In this document: positions 10,515 to 21,794 of the stretch, in pieces | Numbering within the stretch: position 1 is the first letter of the stretch | Layout: the number at the start of each line of letters is the position of its first letter | Assembly (NCBI GenBank): GCA_007570785.1 | Contig: ML664176.1 | Coordinates: forward strand, 2,377,836-2,441,835 | Length of the DNA: 64,000 nucleotides | DNA from: Antilocapra americana | Taxonomy: Eukaryota; Chordata; Mammalia; Artiodactyla; Antilocapridae | Direction of reading: 5' to 3' | Made by a program: the position numbers and the translations under genes | Notes under the pieces: model-generated | The model's database searches: none | What the model saw: the letters and a program-made list of their open reading frames with translations, nothing else | Told to the model about the DNA's origin: nothing

Positions 10515-11205
10515 AAGCACTGCTATTCGTCAGGCACTGGGTTGATCATTTCAGTGTTGTGATCTCATTTGATGCTCATAATGTAGCCGAAATTTGGCCT
10601 CTGTACATGGGTGCCAAATTTATTCTCAGGGACAAAGTTTTGGACAAACTAGAAAATAATAGCTTTATTACTTTGCCAGGCCAAAGGGGAGCCAAAGCAA
10701 GATAATGTCCTCAAAACTGTATGTCTCAACCTGGAGGCAATAGTTAAGAGTTTTATAGCAGTGGTTCATAGAGGAGGGCATGATCAGCTTATGGACATTC
10801 TTCTGACTGATTGGTGGTGAGGTAATTGGAAATCAGCATCACTAATCTTCTGGGTCTAACTGGTCTGGGGTCTGCCTCCTTGTGGGTAGCATGCAGCTAA
10901 CTTCTTCCACCTGGTGGGAGTTTCAGTATCTGCAAAACAGCTCAAAGATATTGTTATGTATGCCCCTTGAGGGGTGAACTGAGGCCCTACCCTAAGCCTG
11001 CACTACTGTGTCCTGATAATTCCTCCCTTCTCCCTGCACCCCCTCCCTTCCCTGATTAGCAACTTCTTGAACTTGCCCTTTAGGGAAGATGCTGGAGGCA
11101 GAATGAAATCTATTTCCTACAAACAAGAAACTGGGGACTCAGAAGGCTTTTGCCCAGGAGCCCCACAAGGCTCTGCTCAGTTACAATGCTAGCTTTGGGT
11201 AAGTA
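10515..11205 (-). mobile_element. MIR SINE split by an LTR
   Basis: The left piece (about 10515-10592) has 'gtcaggcactgggttgatca' and 'tctcatttgatgctcataat'. The right piece (about 11115-11205) has 'acaagaaactggggactcag'. Together they read as one reverse-oriented MIR interrupted by the LTR-like segment between them. Confidence 0.45.
10595..11112 (-). mobile_element. Probable solo LTR of an endogenous retrovirus
   Basis: A block of about 520 bp that resembles LTR sequence I associate with ruminant endogenous retroviruses. Read on the minus strand it has AATAAA-type signals near the end ('gagaataaatttggc') and begins and ends near TG/CA. No gag, pol or env sequence adjoins it. Family assignment is uncertain and exact ends were not proven. 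Confidence 0.4.
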
Positions 11206-11296
11206 CTCTTATCATTTACAATTCTTGTTGAAGAAGCTGAAGCTTCAGATATGGGCAACGCAGCTACTCTGTACGCTGCACTGTGACTCTAGGAGC

Positions 11297-11498
11297 TGTG
11301 TATGATTTCCAACTCTGAGATGCCTTGAACTGTAGCCCACCAGGCTCCTCTGTCCATGGGATTCTCCAGGCAAGAATACTGGAGTTGGTTACCATTTCTT
11401 TCTCCAAGGGATCTTCCAGACCCAGGGATTGAACCCATGTCTCTTATGTCTCTTGCATTGTCAGGAGGTTTCTTTACCACTAGCACCACTGAGGCTGG
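11297..11498 (-). mobile_element. Bov-tA SINE
   Basis: 'ccaggctcctctgtccatgg' and 'caagaatactggagttggtt', then the reversed head 'tttctttaccactagcacca'. Confidence 0.88.
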
Positions 11499-11879
11499 GA
11501 TTCTGCAATCTCTTTTCTGTTTTGCTTTGTCAGGTTCTGCCAATAAGGGGTGCAAGGAGAGGGAAGGAGGGATTGCCGCTTTCCTCAGCTTCCAGAACCA
11601 ATCAACACCCTCTCAGTGATGGCCCTTCCCTTCAAAGATCTGGGGTCCCACACCATAGTGTCGCTCCTGACAGCTTCTAGATTCTGAGAACCCCAGCTTT
11701 TCTTTCATTCCCCACCCTCATCCTCTGCAGCCCTAGAGGGGACAAAACTGCTGCTTTCTGTGATTTTACTCTGTGTTCTTGCTGGATTACCTTTTTGCTT
11801 CTGTCATCCCTGTAGCATTGATTTAATCAATTCCCTATATAAAATTCTCTCTAGCAAAATAGTCAGTGGGTTTCTGTTT
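11499..11879. other. Non-genic DNA
   Basis: Nothing recognised. Small overlapping frames here are partly translated SINE. Confidence 0.4.
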
Positions 11880-12205
11880 TCCTAGCTTATAAAGTAAGTT
11901 ACTCAAGGATATGCAGTAAGAAATGACAGAGGGACTTCCCAGATGGCCCAGTGGCTAAGACTCCACACTCCAAAAGCAGGGGACCTGGGTTCAATCCTGT
12001 TCAGGGAACTAGATCCCATGTGCTGCAACTAGAGATCCTGCAACAAAGATCAAAGATCTGGTATGCTATAACTAAGACCTGTCACAGCCAAATAAGTAAA
12101 TAAATATGGGGGAAAAAAGAGAGAAATGGCAGAGTCGGGGTTCAAATCTAGTTCCTCTGACTCCAGATCACCTGCTCTGCCCTGTACCATTAAGAGCTTC
12201 TCTGC
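11880..12205 (-). mobile_element. MIR SINE split by a CHR SINE
   Basis: The flanks read 'aagtaagttactcaaggata' on the left and 'gtcggggttcaaatctagtt' on the right, both reverse MIR. A CHR SINE with a target-site duplication sits between them at 11932-12121. Confidence 0.6.
11932..12121 (+). mobile_element. CHR-type SINE with target-site duplication
   Basis: 'ggacttcccagatggcccag' head and 'aataagtaaataaatatggg' tail. The flanks agaaatgacagag (11919-11931) and agaaatggcagag (12122-12134) are a 13-bp duplication with one mismatch. Confidence 0.92.
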
Positions 12206-12612
12206 AGATGACTTAGAGCCTCCAAGAGAAAAGAGTCTCCTCTGACCCTAGTTTTCTTCAGGAAAGCCTCTTCGAACATATTAAAAAATATATGTTTATA
12301 TCCATTGAAAATAAGTGACTTTAAAGAAAAATGGCTACTGGTGTGTGAAATGGGAAAATGAATGGTACATTCTGAAAGTGCTTGAAGATGCTTACCTTTA
12401 ATGTTGATGAAAATCCTGGATTCTTGAAATAAAAGTGTCCATATAGGCTAGTACAATCATTAGAATGAAGTTAAGTTTTAACATTTTGAACGCCAACACT
12501 TCACAATTCCATACTAATGTATGCTTCTATAGTATATCGTGATTGGTTGGCCAAAGGAGAAAGAACTATGGAATGGATATCACAGTTTATCTTGTCTACA
12601 CCCAGTTTATGT
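12206..12612. other. Non-genic DNA
   Basis: AT-rich, with no exon or repeat family recognised. Confidence 0.4.
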
Positions 12613-12620
12613 TCTTTAGA

Positions 12621-12866
12621 GAAGGGGGTCCCCAACCCCTGGGCTGTAGCCTGGAACTGGTCTGTGACCTGTTAGGAACCAGGCCGCATAGTAGGAGGTG
12701 AACAAGTGAGCAAGCAGAGCTTTGTCTTCATCTGCTACTCCCCATTGTTTCCCATCTCTCTCATTATCACCTCACAGCTCACCGCCCCCCACCCCCCGCC
12801 CCATGTCTGTGGAAAAATTGTCTTCCAGAAAATCAATGCCTAGTGCCAAGAAGGTTGGGGACCACT
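12621..12866. mobile_element. hAT-type MITE with terminal inverted repeats
   Basis: The left end 'gggggtccccaacccctggg' and right end 'aaggttggggaccact' are inverted repeats. The flanks tctttaga (12613-12620) and gctttaga (12867-12874) are an 8-bp duplication with one mismatch, the length hAT transposases make. Internal sequence such as 'gtctgtgacctgttaggaac' matches a common mammalian MER family whose exact name I am not sure of. It has no transposase. Confidence 0.8.
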
Positions 12867-13077
12867 GCTTTAGACTATAAGGAACCTGGAGGAAAATCAT
12901 GCTTCTGTTTCATCTGGATTCAGACTGGGAGCCCAGTTCCCAGCAAGTCCAGATTCCTCATCTGTAAATACCTATATCCTAGGCCTAGTATGAAAGTGAG
13001 GCCTATGAATAAATGGTGGGCAACACAGAGAAGGCAGCTGATGTATTTTAGTTATTCTGTTCTTAACATACACACCA

Positions 13078-13104
13078 AACACACACACACACACACACAC
13101 ACAC
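13078..13104. repeat. (AC)n microsatellite
   Basis: About 13 near-perfect AC dinucleotides. Likely polymorphic. Confidence 0.95.
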
Positions 13105-13762
13105 ATGCTATGTAACCAAATGTTACTGAAAAGTGTAAAAGTAACACTGTACGCAATGTACAGGACAAGAAAATTATTCTAGAGATAATGTCATTATCAA
13201 ATTAATGCAATCAAAATCAAATTCTCAAGAAGGTTCTATAGTACTTACTAATATAATTTTTATGTTTATAAAAATAGTATAAAAATTTTAAAAATCATTA
13301 TCCAAGAGGGATATCTACAAAGTTGGAAGAAAAAGGTCCTCTCTAATTCCATCTGCTGGAGGGCTCCACCCACCTGCTGGAGGGTGCTGCTGGCACCCCT
13401 TTCAGACTGTACACACAGAGACGTATGTGGCTGAGAGTCAGCCCTGATGAAAGTTCACTTGCAACCCAGCCCCTGTAGCAGGTGTGGGCCTGGCTCTCAG
13501 CTATCAGGACTACTTCCTCCTACAAAGTCTCCCCTAATTTCACCTTCCCCACACCCCCATTGCTCCCTCTTAGTTTATTTATCTCCTATGCTTCTTTTCC
13601 TTTCAAAGAATTCTGCCTGTCCTTTGGGTCAGTCTTCAAGGGGGTCATTGGTCATTTAGCCCTGCCTATGCACTGCTGAATGGGGCTCATGCTCTGGATT
13701 TGCAAATAGAGGAGGGGAGGGGGTAAGAACTCCTCATCTTAGCTAAACTCAAGGTAGAGTAC
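13105..13762. other. Non-genic DNA
   Basis: AT-rich first half. The pyrimidine-rich part at 13490-13640 may be a decayed L2 but is not diagnostic. Confidence 0.4.
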
Positions 13763-14168
13763 CTGTATCAGCTCTCTAGGCTGTGTAACAAATTACCCCA
13801 CAACTCAGAGGTTTAAAACAACATTGATTATCACCTGGCTTCTGTGTGTCAGGAATCTGGGTGTGGCTTTGCTGGGTCTTTCATTCAAGGTGTCAGCTGG
13901 AGTTGAAGGCTTTTCAAGGCTCAGCTAGGAAGGCATCTTTTCATGAGACTGTTGGCAAGATTCAGTTCCCTGGGGGCTGTTGGCCAGTGGCCACTTTCAG
14001 TTTCCTGCCACATGGGCCTCTCTATAGGGCAACTCACAATGGTGTTATTAGAGCCAGCAAGTGAGGAGAGCCAAAGAAATGCAAGTCACAGCCTGTTGTA
14101 ACCTGTTCTTGGAAGTGATATCCCCTCACCTTTACGGCATGTTATTTGATAGAACCACGTTCAACCTA
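13763..14168 (-). mobile_element. Old LTR-like repeat (MaLR group suspected)
   Basis: It starts 'gtatcagctctctaggctgt' and 'acaaattaccccacaactca', the reverse of the usual MaLR LTR end. It continues through 'tcctgccacatgggcctctc' and 'tggaagtgatatcccctcac'. It is about 400 bp, diverged, and the subfamily was not determined. Confidence 0.55.
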
Positions 14169-14247
14169 GGGACTGAGGGACATTGAGAAAGGAAAGAACT
14201 TCTATTGGGGTAACACCAAACTTACAGCCCAAACAAAGTCTGAGTTT

Positions 14248-14499
14248 ATGTACGTATGTATTTTTTGGCTGCAGACAGGTTTTCTCTAGCTGCAGCGAGC
14301 AGGGGCTACTCTTCCTTGTGGTGCTCAGGCTTCTCACTGTGGTGGCTTCTCTTGTTTCGGAGCACAGGCTCTAGAGCGTGGACTTAATAAGTGTGACACA
14401 TGAGCTTAGTTGCCCTGAGGCATGTGGATACTCCTGGACCAGACCCCTGCCCCCTGCATTGGCAGGCAGATTCTCAACCACTGAACCATCAGGGAAGTC
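14248..14499 (-). mobile_element. CHR-type SINE with target-site duplication
   Basis: Reverse SINE from 'ttttttggctgcagacaggt' to 'ccatcagggaagtc'. The duplicated target ctgagttt lies at 14240-14247 and 14500-14507. Confidence 0.88.
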
Positions 14500-14507
14500 C
14501 TGAGTTT

Positions 14508-15390
14508 CTTAAAGTTCATCAAATCCACTTTAAGATATTTTCAAAGCATAGTGTATTATCAAATCCACCTTAATGCCAATGGGTGATCCTAAGCTATAGC
14601 CTGAAATCTGTTTCATCCCTCTATGCTTTAAGGCCAGTTCTAAGCCATGCAGTGAAATGGCAGTGTCTTTGGGAATCCGACCACCACATTGCCTCTTAGT
14701 TGCCCTTCTCTTCCACCCTCTACTTCTGTGTCCTCTCCACTCTTCCCTCCTCCTTCTGAACCTCATCTCAGGATAGTCTCTGACATTGTGCTTGGTCTGA
14801 TCTAATACCCAGCTGATCATTTAGTGCTCACTCATTGACCTGCCAACAGCAGAAGAAATCCTTTCAGGTGGCTGTCCTCCTGGGCCCAGATGCCTTCCAT
14901 CCTTCATTTCCTCACTTTTCTGCCCAGTTTGGGTCTCCCCCTGGGCCTTTTGCTGTATCCACAGCATCTGGGTTTTGGACTGTTTAATTTGGCATCTGTG
15001 TGACCAAGGTTCAACTGGGAAATCAGTACCTGCTCTGCATATTTCATGCAAAGAGCTGGTTGCAAAGATAGTGGAAGGGTAGGAGAACACAGGGAGAAGG
15101 GATGCCCCAGACATCAAGATGCTAGAGCCCACACTGCTGCTGGCAGCCTAGATTCCTTGCCACTCGCTGATCACCATCCTGCTCACCACCCTCCTGATCC
15201 TGCCAAGAACAAGAGATGGTATAGGCTGGTTTCTTCTCTTGCTTTGGAGTCCCCAGGGGCAGACTCCCACCAAGAACAGCTAGCAGGATAGTCTGGGAAA
15301 TGTAGTATGGACACTGCCTAGTTTGCCAAGCAAAACTTCAGAGCCCTCCTCCAGACGCAGGACCTGTCACCCGCTCTTTGGCCCTTTACC
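14508..15390. other. Non-genic DNA with two adjacent minus-strand open frames
   Basis: Minus-strand frames of 96 and 103 codons (14530-14820 and 14821-15132) abut. They show no domain, signal peptide or splice context I recognise, and may be chance frames in moderate-GC DNA. Confidence 0.4.
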
Positions 15391-15402
15391 TTGGCAGCTA
15401 GG

Positions 15403-15629
15403 CATGCGTATGTGCTCAGTTTCTCAGTCGTGTCTAACTCTTCCGTGACCCCATGGATTGCACTCAGTCATGCTCCTCTGTCCATGGATTTCAAGGCAAG
15501 AATACTGGAGTGGGTTGCCAATTCCTTCTCTAGGGGATCTTCCGGATCCAGAGATCTAACCTGAGTCTTTTGTGTCATCTCCTGCATTGGCAGGCAGGTT
15601 CTTTACCACTAGCGCCATCTGAGAAGCCC
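15403..15629 (-). mobile_element. Bov-tA SINE with target-site duplication
   Basis: Reverse Bov-tA ending 'gcgccatctgagaagccc'. The flanks ttggcagctagg (15391-15402) and ttggctgctagg (15630-15641) are a 12-bp duplication with one mismatch. Confidence 0.92.
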
Positions 15630-15641
15630 TTGGCTGCTAGG

Positions 15642-16902
15642 AGAGTGCCCTTAGCCAGCCTCTCACCTGCGGAAGTTTCAAAAGACAGAATGGAATGAGA
15701 GGCCCTACCTACACAGATGGGGCAGGCTCTGAACTCATCCAGTGCTCTGACCTTGGGAAAGGATGGCCTTACCTTGCAACTGGTCACCTGGGTTGAGGGA
15801 GGCAGGGAATCTATAGCCAGGAAAACTTGTTGCTTTATCTTTGTTTCCTTAGCAGCTTTTCAGTTCAGCTTCCTTCCATTTTTCAGTTTTGACTTGTTCT
15901 GTATTTCCTAGGAGATATAGTAGAAATCTTTGACTCTGGCATCACAGAAAACAGGAAATTGCATTTTAAGGGGTTTTATTATCTCTGGTTCCCACTTGGT
16001 CCTGGTGCACTTCTGAGTTGAATGTCTGTCTTTGAACAAGTGGCACATTTTGCAGGGATCCAGATATACTTATTGAAATTCCGGTACTAGCCTGACCCTG
16101 GATATAGAAGTGAAAAAGGAAAGGAAAGAAAAGAAAGCATTGGCCCAGTCTTCATCTTTAAGTAGCTTATGGTTTTGTTACGGAAGGAGGCTTACGTGCA
16201 CGCACCTTAGGAAAGCAAACAGGTAAATTCTACAGTGTTTGAACTGGTGGTATCCATTCTGAGGATTACAGTTCAGAAAAGCAGTATTTCTTCCTAAAAA
16301 TGGGATTATATTTGGAAAGCAAAGGAGAGGGAGAGTAAGTTCCTAGCACAGAAAGCTGATAGCCAAGGCAAGAAAATGGGCAGACATATATGGGTAGACA
16401 GTGAGATGGTTTAGCTGGTTAGGAAAACACGGCTAATATTGTGGAGGATCTTGAAAATCTTTTGAGGAAATTGAACTTGAGGCTATAGCAGCCAACCCGT
16501 GGCCATGAAAACAATGACAGTTATAAACCATCTTGTCATCATTCTGGTTCTAGAGAAAAAATATATATAAGCAAGCTAAAAGTTGCAATCTTTTAATAAA
16601 CATGACTCCAGAAATAAATTTTGTTCTATAAGCTTAATAATTATATTTTTATAAAATAATGACCCATTGGGTATCAAGCGGGGGAATATTTTACCTTACA
16701 TCCAGTGTATATTTTTTTTCTCCTAAAATATTAAGTCTAAATATCCCTCACCATTCTAATCCATTTGATTCCTGAGTTTGGAAAGCGCATCGAGATAGAA
16801 AGGGGTATTGTGATCTCTAAATCCATTCTATTTCCTGAGTTTCCTGAGTTCCTGAGTTAGGAAAGTAAAGGATTTGAGTCTTAATTAAAAAAAATGTATC
16901 CT
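15642..16902. other. Non-genic DNA with a small tandem repeat
   Basis: Mostly unassigned. At about 16831-16858 the unit 'ttcctgag' occurs three times in tandem. A possible L2 remnant around 16090-16190 is too weak to call. Confidence 0.45.
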
Positions 16903-17024
16903 AGGGACTCCCTTGGTGGTCCAGTGGTTAAGACTCTGAGTTTCCACTGCAGGAGGTATGGGTTCAGTCCCTGGTCAGGGAACTAAGATCCCACATATCA
17001 CAGGGTATGGGGAAAAAAAAAAAA
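16903..17024 (+). mobile_element. CHR-type SINE, short
   Basis: 'agggactcccttggtggtcc', then 'ttcagtccctggtcagggaa' and an A-run tail. The body is shortened to about 120 bp. Confidence 0.88.
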
Positions 17025-17221
17025 GAATATCCCAGTCTGTTCAGTGCCTGGGTTTGTAGAGAGTGTTAGCACTGCAAGGCAGGTCTGGACCAGATTTTCC
17101 AGTGCTCCCTCTCCCTGATCCAACCTGCCTGAGCAACTATTCAAGGCCCCAGTCCAGGTCAGCATCTTCTACCACCTGCTCCTAGGTGAGGAAGCTGACA
17201 ATGAAGACTTGAAGCCCACCC

Positions 17222-17274
17222 ACCCCACACACGCACGCGCACACACACACACATATACGCACACACACACACTC
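17222..17274. repeat. Imperfect (CA)n with CG and TA interruptions
   Basis: Alternating purine-pyrimidine tract, including CACGCGCACA and CATATACG interruptions. It is a compound microsatellite with Z-DNA-prone composition. Confidence 0.9.
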
Positions 17275-18000
17275 GTTTTCGACTCTGAGAAGGGTCTCTC
17301 TAGTGGCTAATCTATACAATATCCTGTGGAACAGGATGCCACTGGAAAGCTGCGTTTTATTCAAGAAAAATGTCTCAGCAGCTGCACGTCTCATTTTCCC
17401 AAAGGCAGGGGATGATACAAAGAAGCTGGCTTCAGCCATATTTTGAAGCAGTTTATGGCTGGACTAAAGACGCTGCTCTTGGCTTTACAGGTAATGGGAA
17501 ACAGTGGACAAGTTTTAAAGCTTTAGCAGCACATATACTCAACTACGGATGGAAGTGACCAGTTCTCCATTGGATAAGGCAATGCTTGCCCTCAGTACTT
17601 GGGTAACTATCAGAGGATGAATTTTGAGCCTGCAAATGGCTAGTTTAAGAAATAAAAATAAATAAATTAAAACCTCTTTGCCTGTGCCCAGCTCGATGCT
17701 CAGATGAGGGAAGGAACTGCCATCACTTTTTTCAGGCTGGGGAAGGCAAGCACAGAAATCAGCTAAAGAGAAGGACCCTTACTTAGCTCCACTACCTTCC
17801 TGCTCCACCTCTTCAATCACCGGGGATGGCTGTCTCCCCCTCCACAGCTCCCCACACTCTGACACAGGGAAAGTCTATTAAAATGAAGGTCAAGAACTGC
17901 TGGCAGAAAAGAGGAAGTTATCACCAGAAGACACCTTGCAGACTGTATCAGTTAGGATTAAGTTTGACTCAGGATAAGAATTCCAATATGTATGGCTGAG
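17275..18000. other. Non-genic DNA
   Basis: No coding exon was recognised. A short U6-like string at about 17521-17540 is discussed among the rejected items. Confidence 0.4.
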
Positions 18001-18078
18001 TTCCTTTGCTGTCCACCTGAAACTATCACAACATTGTTAATCGGCTATATGCCAATATAAAATTTAAAGATTTTAAAA
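18001..18078 (+). mobile_element. L1 3'-end fragment
   Basis: 'ctttgctgtccacctgaaac' and 'aacattgttaatcggctata' match the artiodactyl L1 3' terminus. The piece is about 80 bp. Confidence 0.75.
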
Positions 18079-18639
18079 CAAGAATTTCAAAATAACAGCA
18101 AATGAAGTTTTTTTTTTTTCTTCTGTTAAAGTCGGGAGGTAAGCAATTCAGGCCAGGAGCAATGTCCCTGTTCCTCAAAGTCCTTGCACTCTAGCCTGCT
18201 TCCAGATCACTATTCCATCATTCCAAGGAAATGGTTCTTATTTTCGTTGTCCGACATGGATGCTAGATCTTCAGTCATCTCCCAGACAACAAGACAAAAG
18301 AAAGGACCAAGAAGGAGTGAACATGCTAACTATTTTTAAGAAAGTGTTCTGGAAGCTGATACAGCTTTTGTGCTTATAGGTCCTCATCCAGGGCTCAATT
18401 TCATGACTCCACTAGATGAAACGCAGGCTGAGACGTTCTGGAAGCCAGGTGTGTCTGCTGGGAGAAGATGGTGGGTGGGTCTCTTTGAATCCCAGCTAAC
18501 AACGTTATACCTTTTCTGCCAACACTCTTTGCATGCTGCCTCATTGTGTCCAAGAGCTACATTGTGGTGATACCACATAACTGCCTGCTCCTTCCAACAT
18601 GGTCAGCAGTTACACAGGAGTATTACTGCTCCTTCTTTT
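18079..18639. other. Non-genic DNA
   Basis: Nothing recognised. Overlapping 60-codon frames on both strands at 18370-18578 are chance. Confidence 0.4.
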
Positions 18640-18915
18640 TCAATTTTAATTAATAAGTTAATTTCAGTTGAGCTGGGTCTTCATTGCTGCATGCGGGTTA
18701 TCTCCAGCTGCAGCGAGGGGGGCTGCTCTCTAGTTGTAGTGCTCAGGGGTCTCTTGTTGCAGAGCATAGGCTCTAGAGCTTGGGTTCTGTAGTTGGGGCA
18801 CACAGTCCCACTTGCCCCATGACTTCTGGGATTTCAGTTCCCTGACCAGGGATCAAGTCCATGTCCTCTGCATTGGCAGGTGGATTCCTAACCACTGGAC
18901 CACCAGGGAAGTCCC
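18640..18915 (-). mobile_element. CHR-type SINE, long form
   Basis: Reverse SINE of about 275 bp: 'gctgggtcttcattgctgca' at the tail side and 'ctggaccaccagggaagtcc' at the head. It contains the long middle segment 'agagcataggctctagagct'. Confidence 0.9.
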
Positions 18916-19026
18916 TTATTTTTCCTTCCTTACCACCAGGGGTTCAAATTCAGAGGGTTCCTCCTTGCTTATAGCCCAGGACAGGTCTACGCAGAAGACT
19001 TTAGAATAAGCCCTTTATTACCTATA

Positions 19027-19370
19027 TCAGGGATTGGCAAATATTTTCTGTAACAGATCAGATAGTAAATATTTGTGGCTTTGCCAGCCATACAGTTCAG
19101 TCTCTCTTACAGCTACTCAACTCTGAACTTATAGAGGGAAAGTAACCACAGATTATATACAAATGAATGGGCATGGTATACTTCAATAAGGCTTTATTTT
19201 TGGACACTGAAATTTGAGTTGCATATAATTTTCATGTGTCATGAAATATTATTCTTTAAATTTTTTTCAGCCATTTAAAAATGTAAAAACTTCTCATCTC
19301 ACTGTCCATACAAAAATATGTGCTGGGCCAGATTTGATACACAAACTGTGGATACCAACTCACCCTAAAA
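19027..19370 (+). mobile_element. hAT-type non-autonomous element
   Basis: 'ctgtaacagatcagatagta' and 'tttgtggctttgccagccat' open a common MER family. The middle 'ttcatgtgtcatgaaatatt' and the end 'gtgctgggccagatttgata' match its long form. It is about 340 bp with no transposase. Confidence 0.75.
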
Positions 19371-19439
19371 GATGAAAGTGTAATCAATACAAATGACTGT
19401 AAAGACATCATATATAAATGACTAGTGCTGGCTCTGAGC

Positions 19440-19600
19440 TGAGCCTAGTACACAGTCCTCACAATAACACCATGATTGGGTTGCCTTCTGAGTCTGATTT
19501 GATTGTTGAGGAAACGAAGGCCCAGAGAGGCCAACTAACTTGGCCAAGATAATACAGCCAGCAAAATATAGACTTGGAGTCTATATCAAATGATAGCGTT
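19440..19600 (-). mobile_element. MIR SINE
   Basis: 'aggaaacgaaggcccagaga' and 'aacttggccaagataataca' are the reversed MIR core. Confidence 0.75.
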
Positions 19601-19754
19601 GTGTCACTCAAACAAGCCTGTAGAACCTAACTGGGGAGACTGGAAGGAAAGAACAGAGAGGAAAAGCAGGGGACCTCCTGCAGCATGGCTCATGGGGCAG
19701 ATGCTATAAGAGGACACAGGAGCCTTCCCAGAGGACCGTAGAGGTGAAGGGTAG

Positions 19755-19950
19755 ACTCTGGGGTCAGACACTGGCTTCAGATCCTCACCCTCCCATCTGG
19801 AAGCTGCGTGGACTTAAGCAAGTGACAGGGCTTCCCTGAACCTTATTTCTCTCAACAGAAAAACAGGGATAATGACATCACCTGTTTTGTGGAGTTGCTG
19901 GGGGGATGTGTATGAAGTGCTTTGCCTGTGCCAGGTCATGTGACTTTTGA
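19755..19950 (+). mobile_element. MIR SINE
   Basis: 'cttaagcaagtgacagggct' and 'aacagggataatgacatcac', then the 3' 'gaagtgctttgcctgtgcc'. It is oriented opposite to the MIR about 150 bp upstream. Confidence 0.75.
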
Positions 19951-20466
19951 AAACAGGCCCAGGATTTTAATGAGGGCAGAGTAGCATCTGGACCATGAGG
20001 AGGCAGAAGGGAAGGGTCTTTGGGGAGGGCGTTGCTACTTCAGCAAGTATTCAGATACGGATAGAGAAGCACTTTGACCTTGGCTGACTGGGAGGAAGGG
20101 ACCAGGATAATTGCATCGGCTTCTTTGAGCTCCCACCCATGAGCTCTGCTGGGGGCCAGGAGGGTTGCAGAGAAGCGGAGCAAGAGACCCTGCCTGTCGG
20201 TGGGAGGATATAGTTTTCAAAAGTTAGAGAGATGCAGAAAGCAATATTTCATCACCTCCTGCTTCCAGCCCTGCTCAGCCACAATCACAAAAGACTCTGT
20301 TGAATAAATGATACCCCCTAACCATAGCAGGCAGGACCCTGGGAGCCCCTGCTCCTCCAGGTGGGGGCTTAAGAATAATTTTATTAAGCACTTGGATGAA
20401 GGTGCCATTCTTAGAGGGATCTGCACACATTTCCTTGTTCATTATAATAATTATATGTTCATTAAT
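19951..20466. other. Non-genic DNA
   Basis: Moderate GC. No exon supported. Confidence 0.4.
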
Positions 20467-20474
20467 CAACCTTG

Positions 20475-20737
20475 AATATTCATTGGAAGGACTGAAGCTG
20501 AAGCTCCAATACTTTGGCCGTCTGATGTGAAGAGCTGACTCACTGGAAAAGACCCTGATGCTGGGAAAGATTGAGGGCAAGAGGAGAAGGAGGTGACAGA
20601 GGATGAGAGGGTTGGATGGCATCACCGACTCATGGACATGAGTTTGTGCAAACTCCAGGACATAGTGAAGGACAGGGAAGCCAGGTGTGCTGCAGTCCAA
20701 GGGGTCACAAAGAGTCGGACATGACTGAGCAACTGAA
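20475..20737 (+). mobile_element. BovB 3' end, 5'-truncated, with target-site duplication
   Basis: Sense BovB C-terminal codons and short 3' tail ('gactgagcaactgaac'). The flanks caaccttg (20467-20474 and 20738-20745) are a perfect 8-bp duplication. Only the last 260 bp of the LINE were copied. Confidence 0.88.
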
Positions 20738-20754
20738 CAACCTTGTTCATTCCT

Positions 20755-20880
20755 TTCAGTAATCCCTCAGGGAGATTTATAGATGATAAAACTGAGGCAC
20801 AGATCAATTAAGTAACTCTCCTAAAGCAGGATTATAGCCCAGGACTCCCACCTAGAGCCTACCTTCTCATCAGAGATGGT
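20755..20880 (-). mobile_element. MIR SINE
   Basis: 'gatgataaaactgaggcaca' and 'attatagcccaggactccca' are the reversed MIR core and 5' part. Confidence 0.65.
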
Positions 20881-21119
20881 AACTTAGCAGGTGCGGGGAG
20901 CAGCCCAAAAAGGTGCGTGTTGAACAAACACCGTGGGGCGATCTTGGAGCACTCCAAAGTTTGAGAAGCAGCCCCCTAGGATACATCTGGTGATGGAGAC
21001 CCTAGAATCTTGGTGCAAACAGAAGTCAGCTGCAGAGGTTTAAACTGTGGTGCTCTTTCAGGAGACTCACAAAAGGGGTGCTGACTTTACCTTTGACCTT
21101 TGTATAAAACAGACTCTCA

Positions 21120-21286
21120 GAACTTCCCTGGTGGTCCAGTGGCTAAGACTCTGTGCCCCCAGTGCAGGGGGCCAGGGGAACTAAATCTCATGTGCTGCAA
21201 CCAAGAGTTCTCATGCCACAACTAAAGATCCCGAATGCGGAAACTAAGACCCAGCAGAGCCACATAAATAAATTAAAATATTTTTT
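21120..21286 (+). mobile_element. CHR-type SINE, first of a tandem pair
   Basis: 'gaacttccctggtggtccag' head and 'cataaataaattaaaatatt' tail. A second copy in the same orientation follows immediately. Confidence 0.9.
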
Positions 21287-21302
21287 AAAAAGAGGTAACC
21301 AG

Positions 21303-21470
21303 GGTCTTCCCAGGTGGTCCAGTGGCTAAAATTCTGAGCTCTCAGCGCTGGGGGCTTGGGTTCAATTCCTGGTCCCAAGGAACTAGATCCCACATGCTGC
21401 AACTAAGAGTTTGCATGCCACAACGAAGACCCAGCACAGCCAAATAAATATTAATAAATATTTTAGAAAA
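21303..21470 (+). mobile_element. CHR-type SINE, second of a tandem pair
   Basis: 'ggtcttcccaggtggtccag' head. The flanks aaaagaggtaaccag (from 21288) and aaaagaggtaagcag (from 21468) are the likely target-site duplication, so this copy inserted just after the tail of the first. Confidence 0.88.
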
Positions 21471-21582
21471 AGAGGTAAGCAGAGATCTTATGATGTATTT
21501 TTTGTGCCCAGCAATAGCTCTTGAACTTGTACTTTCCCAGAAGCCTATGTCTGGGGATTCCAAAGTATTTAATGTGACGTGC

Positions 21583-21794
21583 ATATTGTTGCTCAATAGT
21601 GTCCGACTCATTGAGACCCCATGGACTGTCGCCTGCCAGGCTCCTCTGTCCATGGGATTTCCCAAGCAAGAATACTGGGGTGGGTTGCCATTTCCTACTC
21701 CAGGGGATTTTCTGGACCCAGGGATCAAACCTACGTCTCCTGTGACTCTTGCATTGCAGGCAGATTCTTCATTGTTGAGCTGCCAGGAAAGCCC
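21583..21794 (-). mobile_element. Bov-tA SINE
   Basis: 'cataytgttgctcaatag'-type start, 'caagaatactggggtgggtt', and reversed head ending 'gagctgccaggaaagccc'. Confidence 0.9.

Noticed and set aside
14530..15132. Two abutting minus-strand ORFs (96 and 103 codons)
   Set aside because: No recognisable protein features. Abutment at a stop/ATG is expected by chance among many frames.
17519..17541. U6 snRNA-like string 'agcagcacatatactcaa'
   Set aside because: Only about 20 bases resemble U6. The following sequence does not match U6, and no upstream promoter elements are present.
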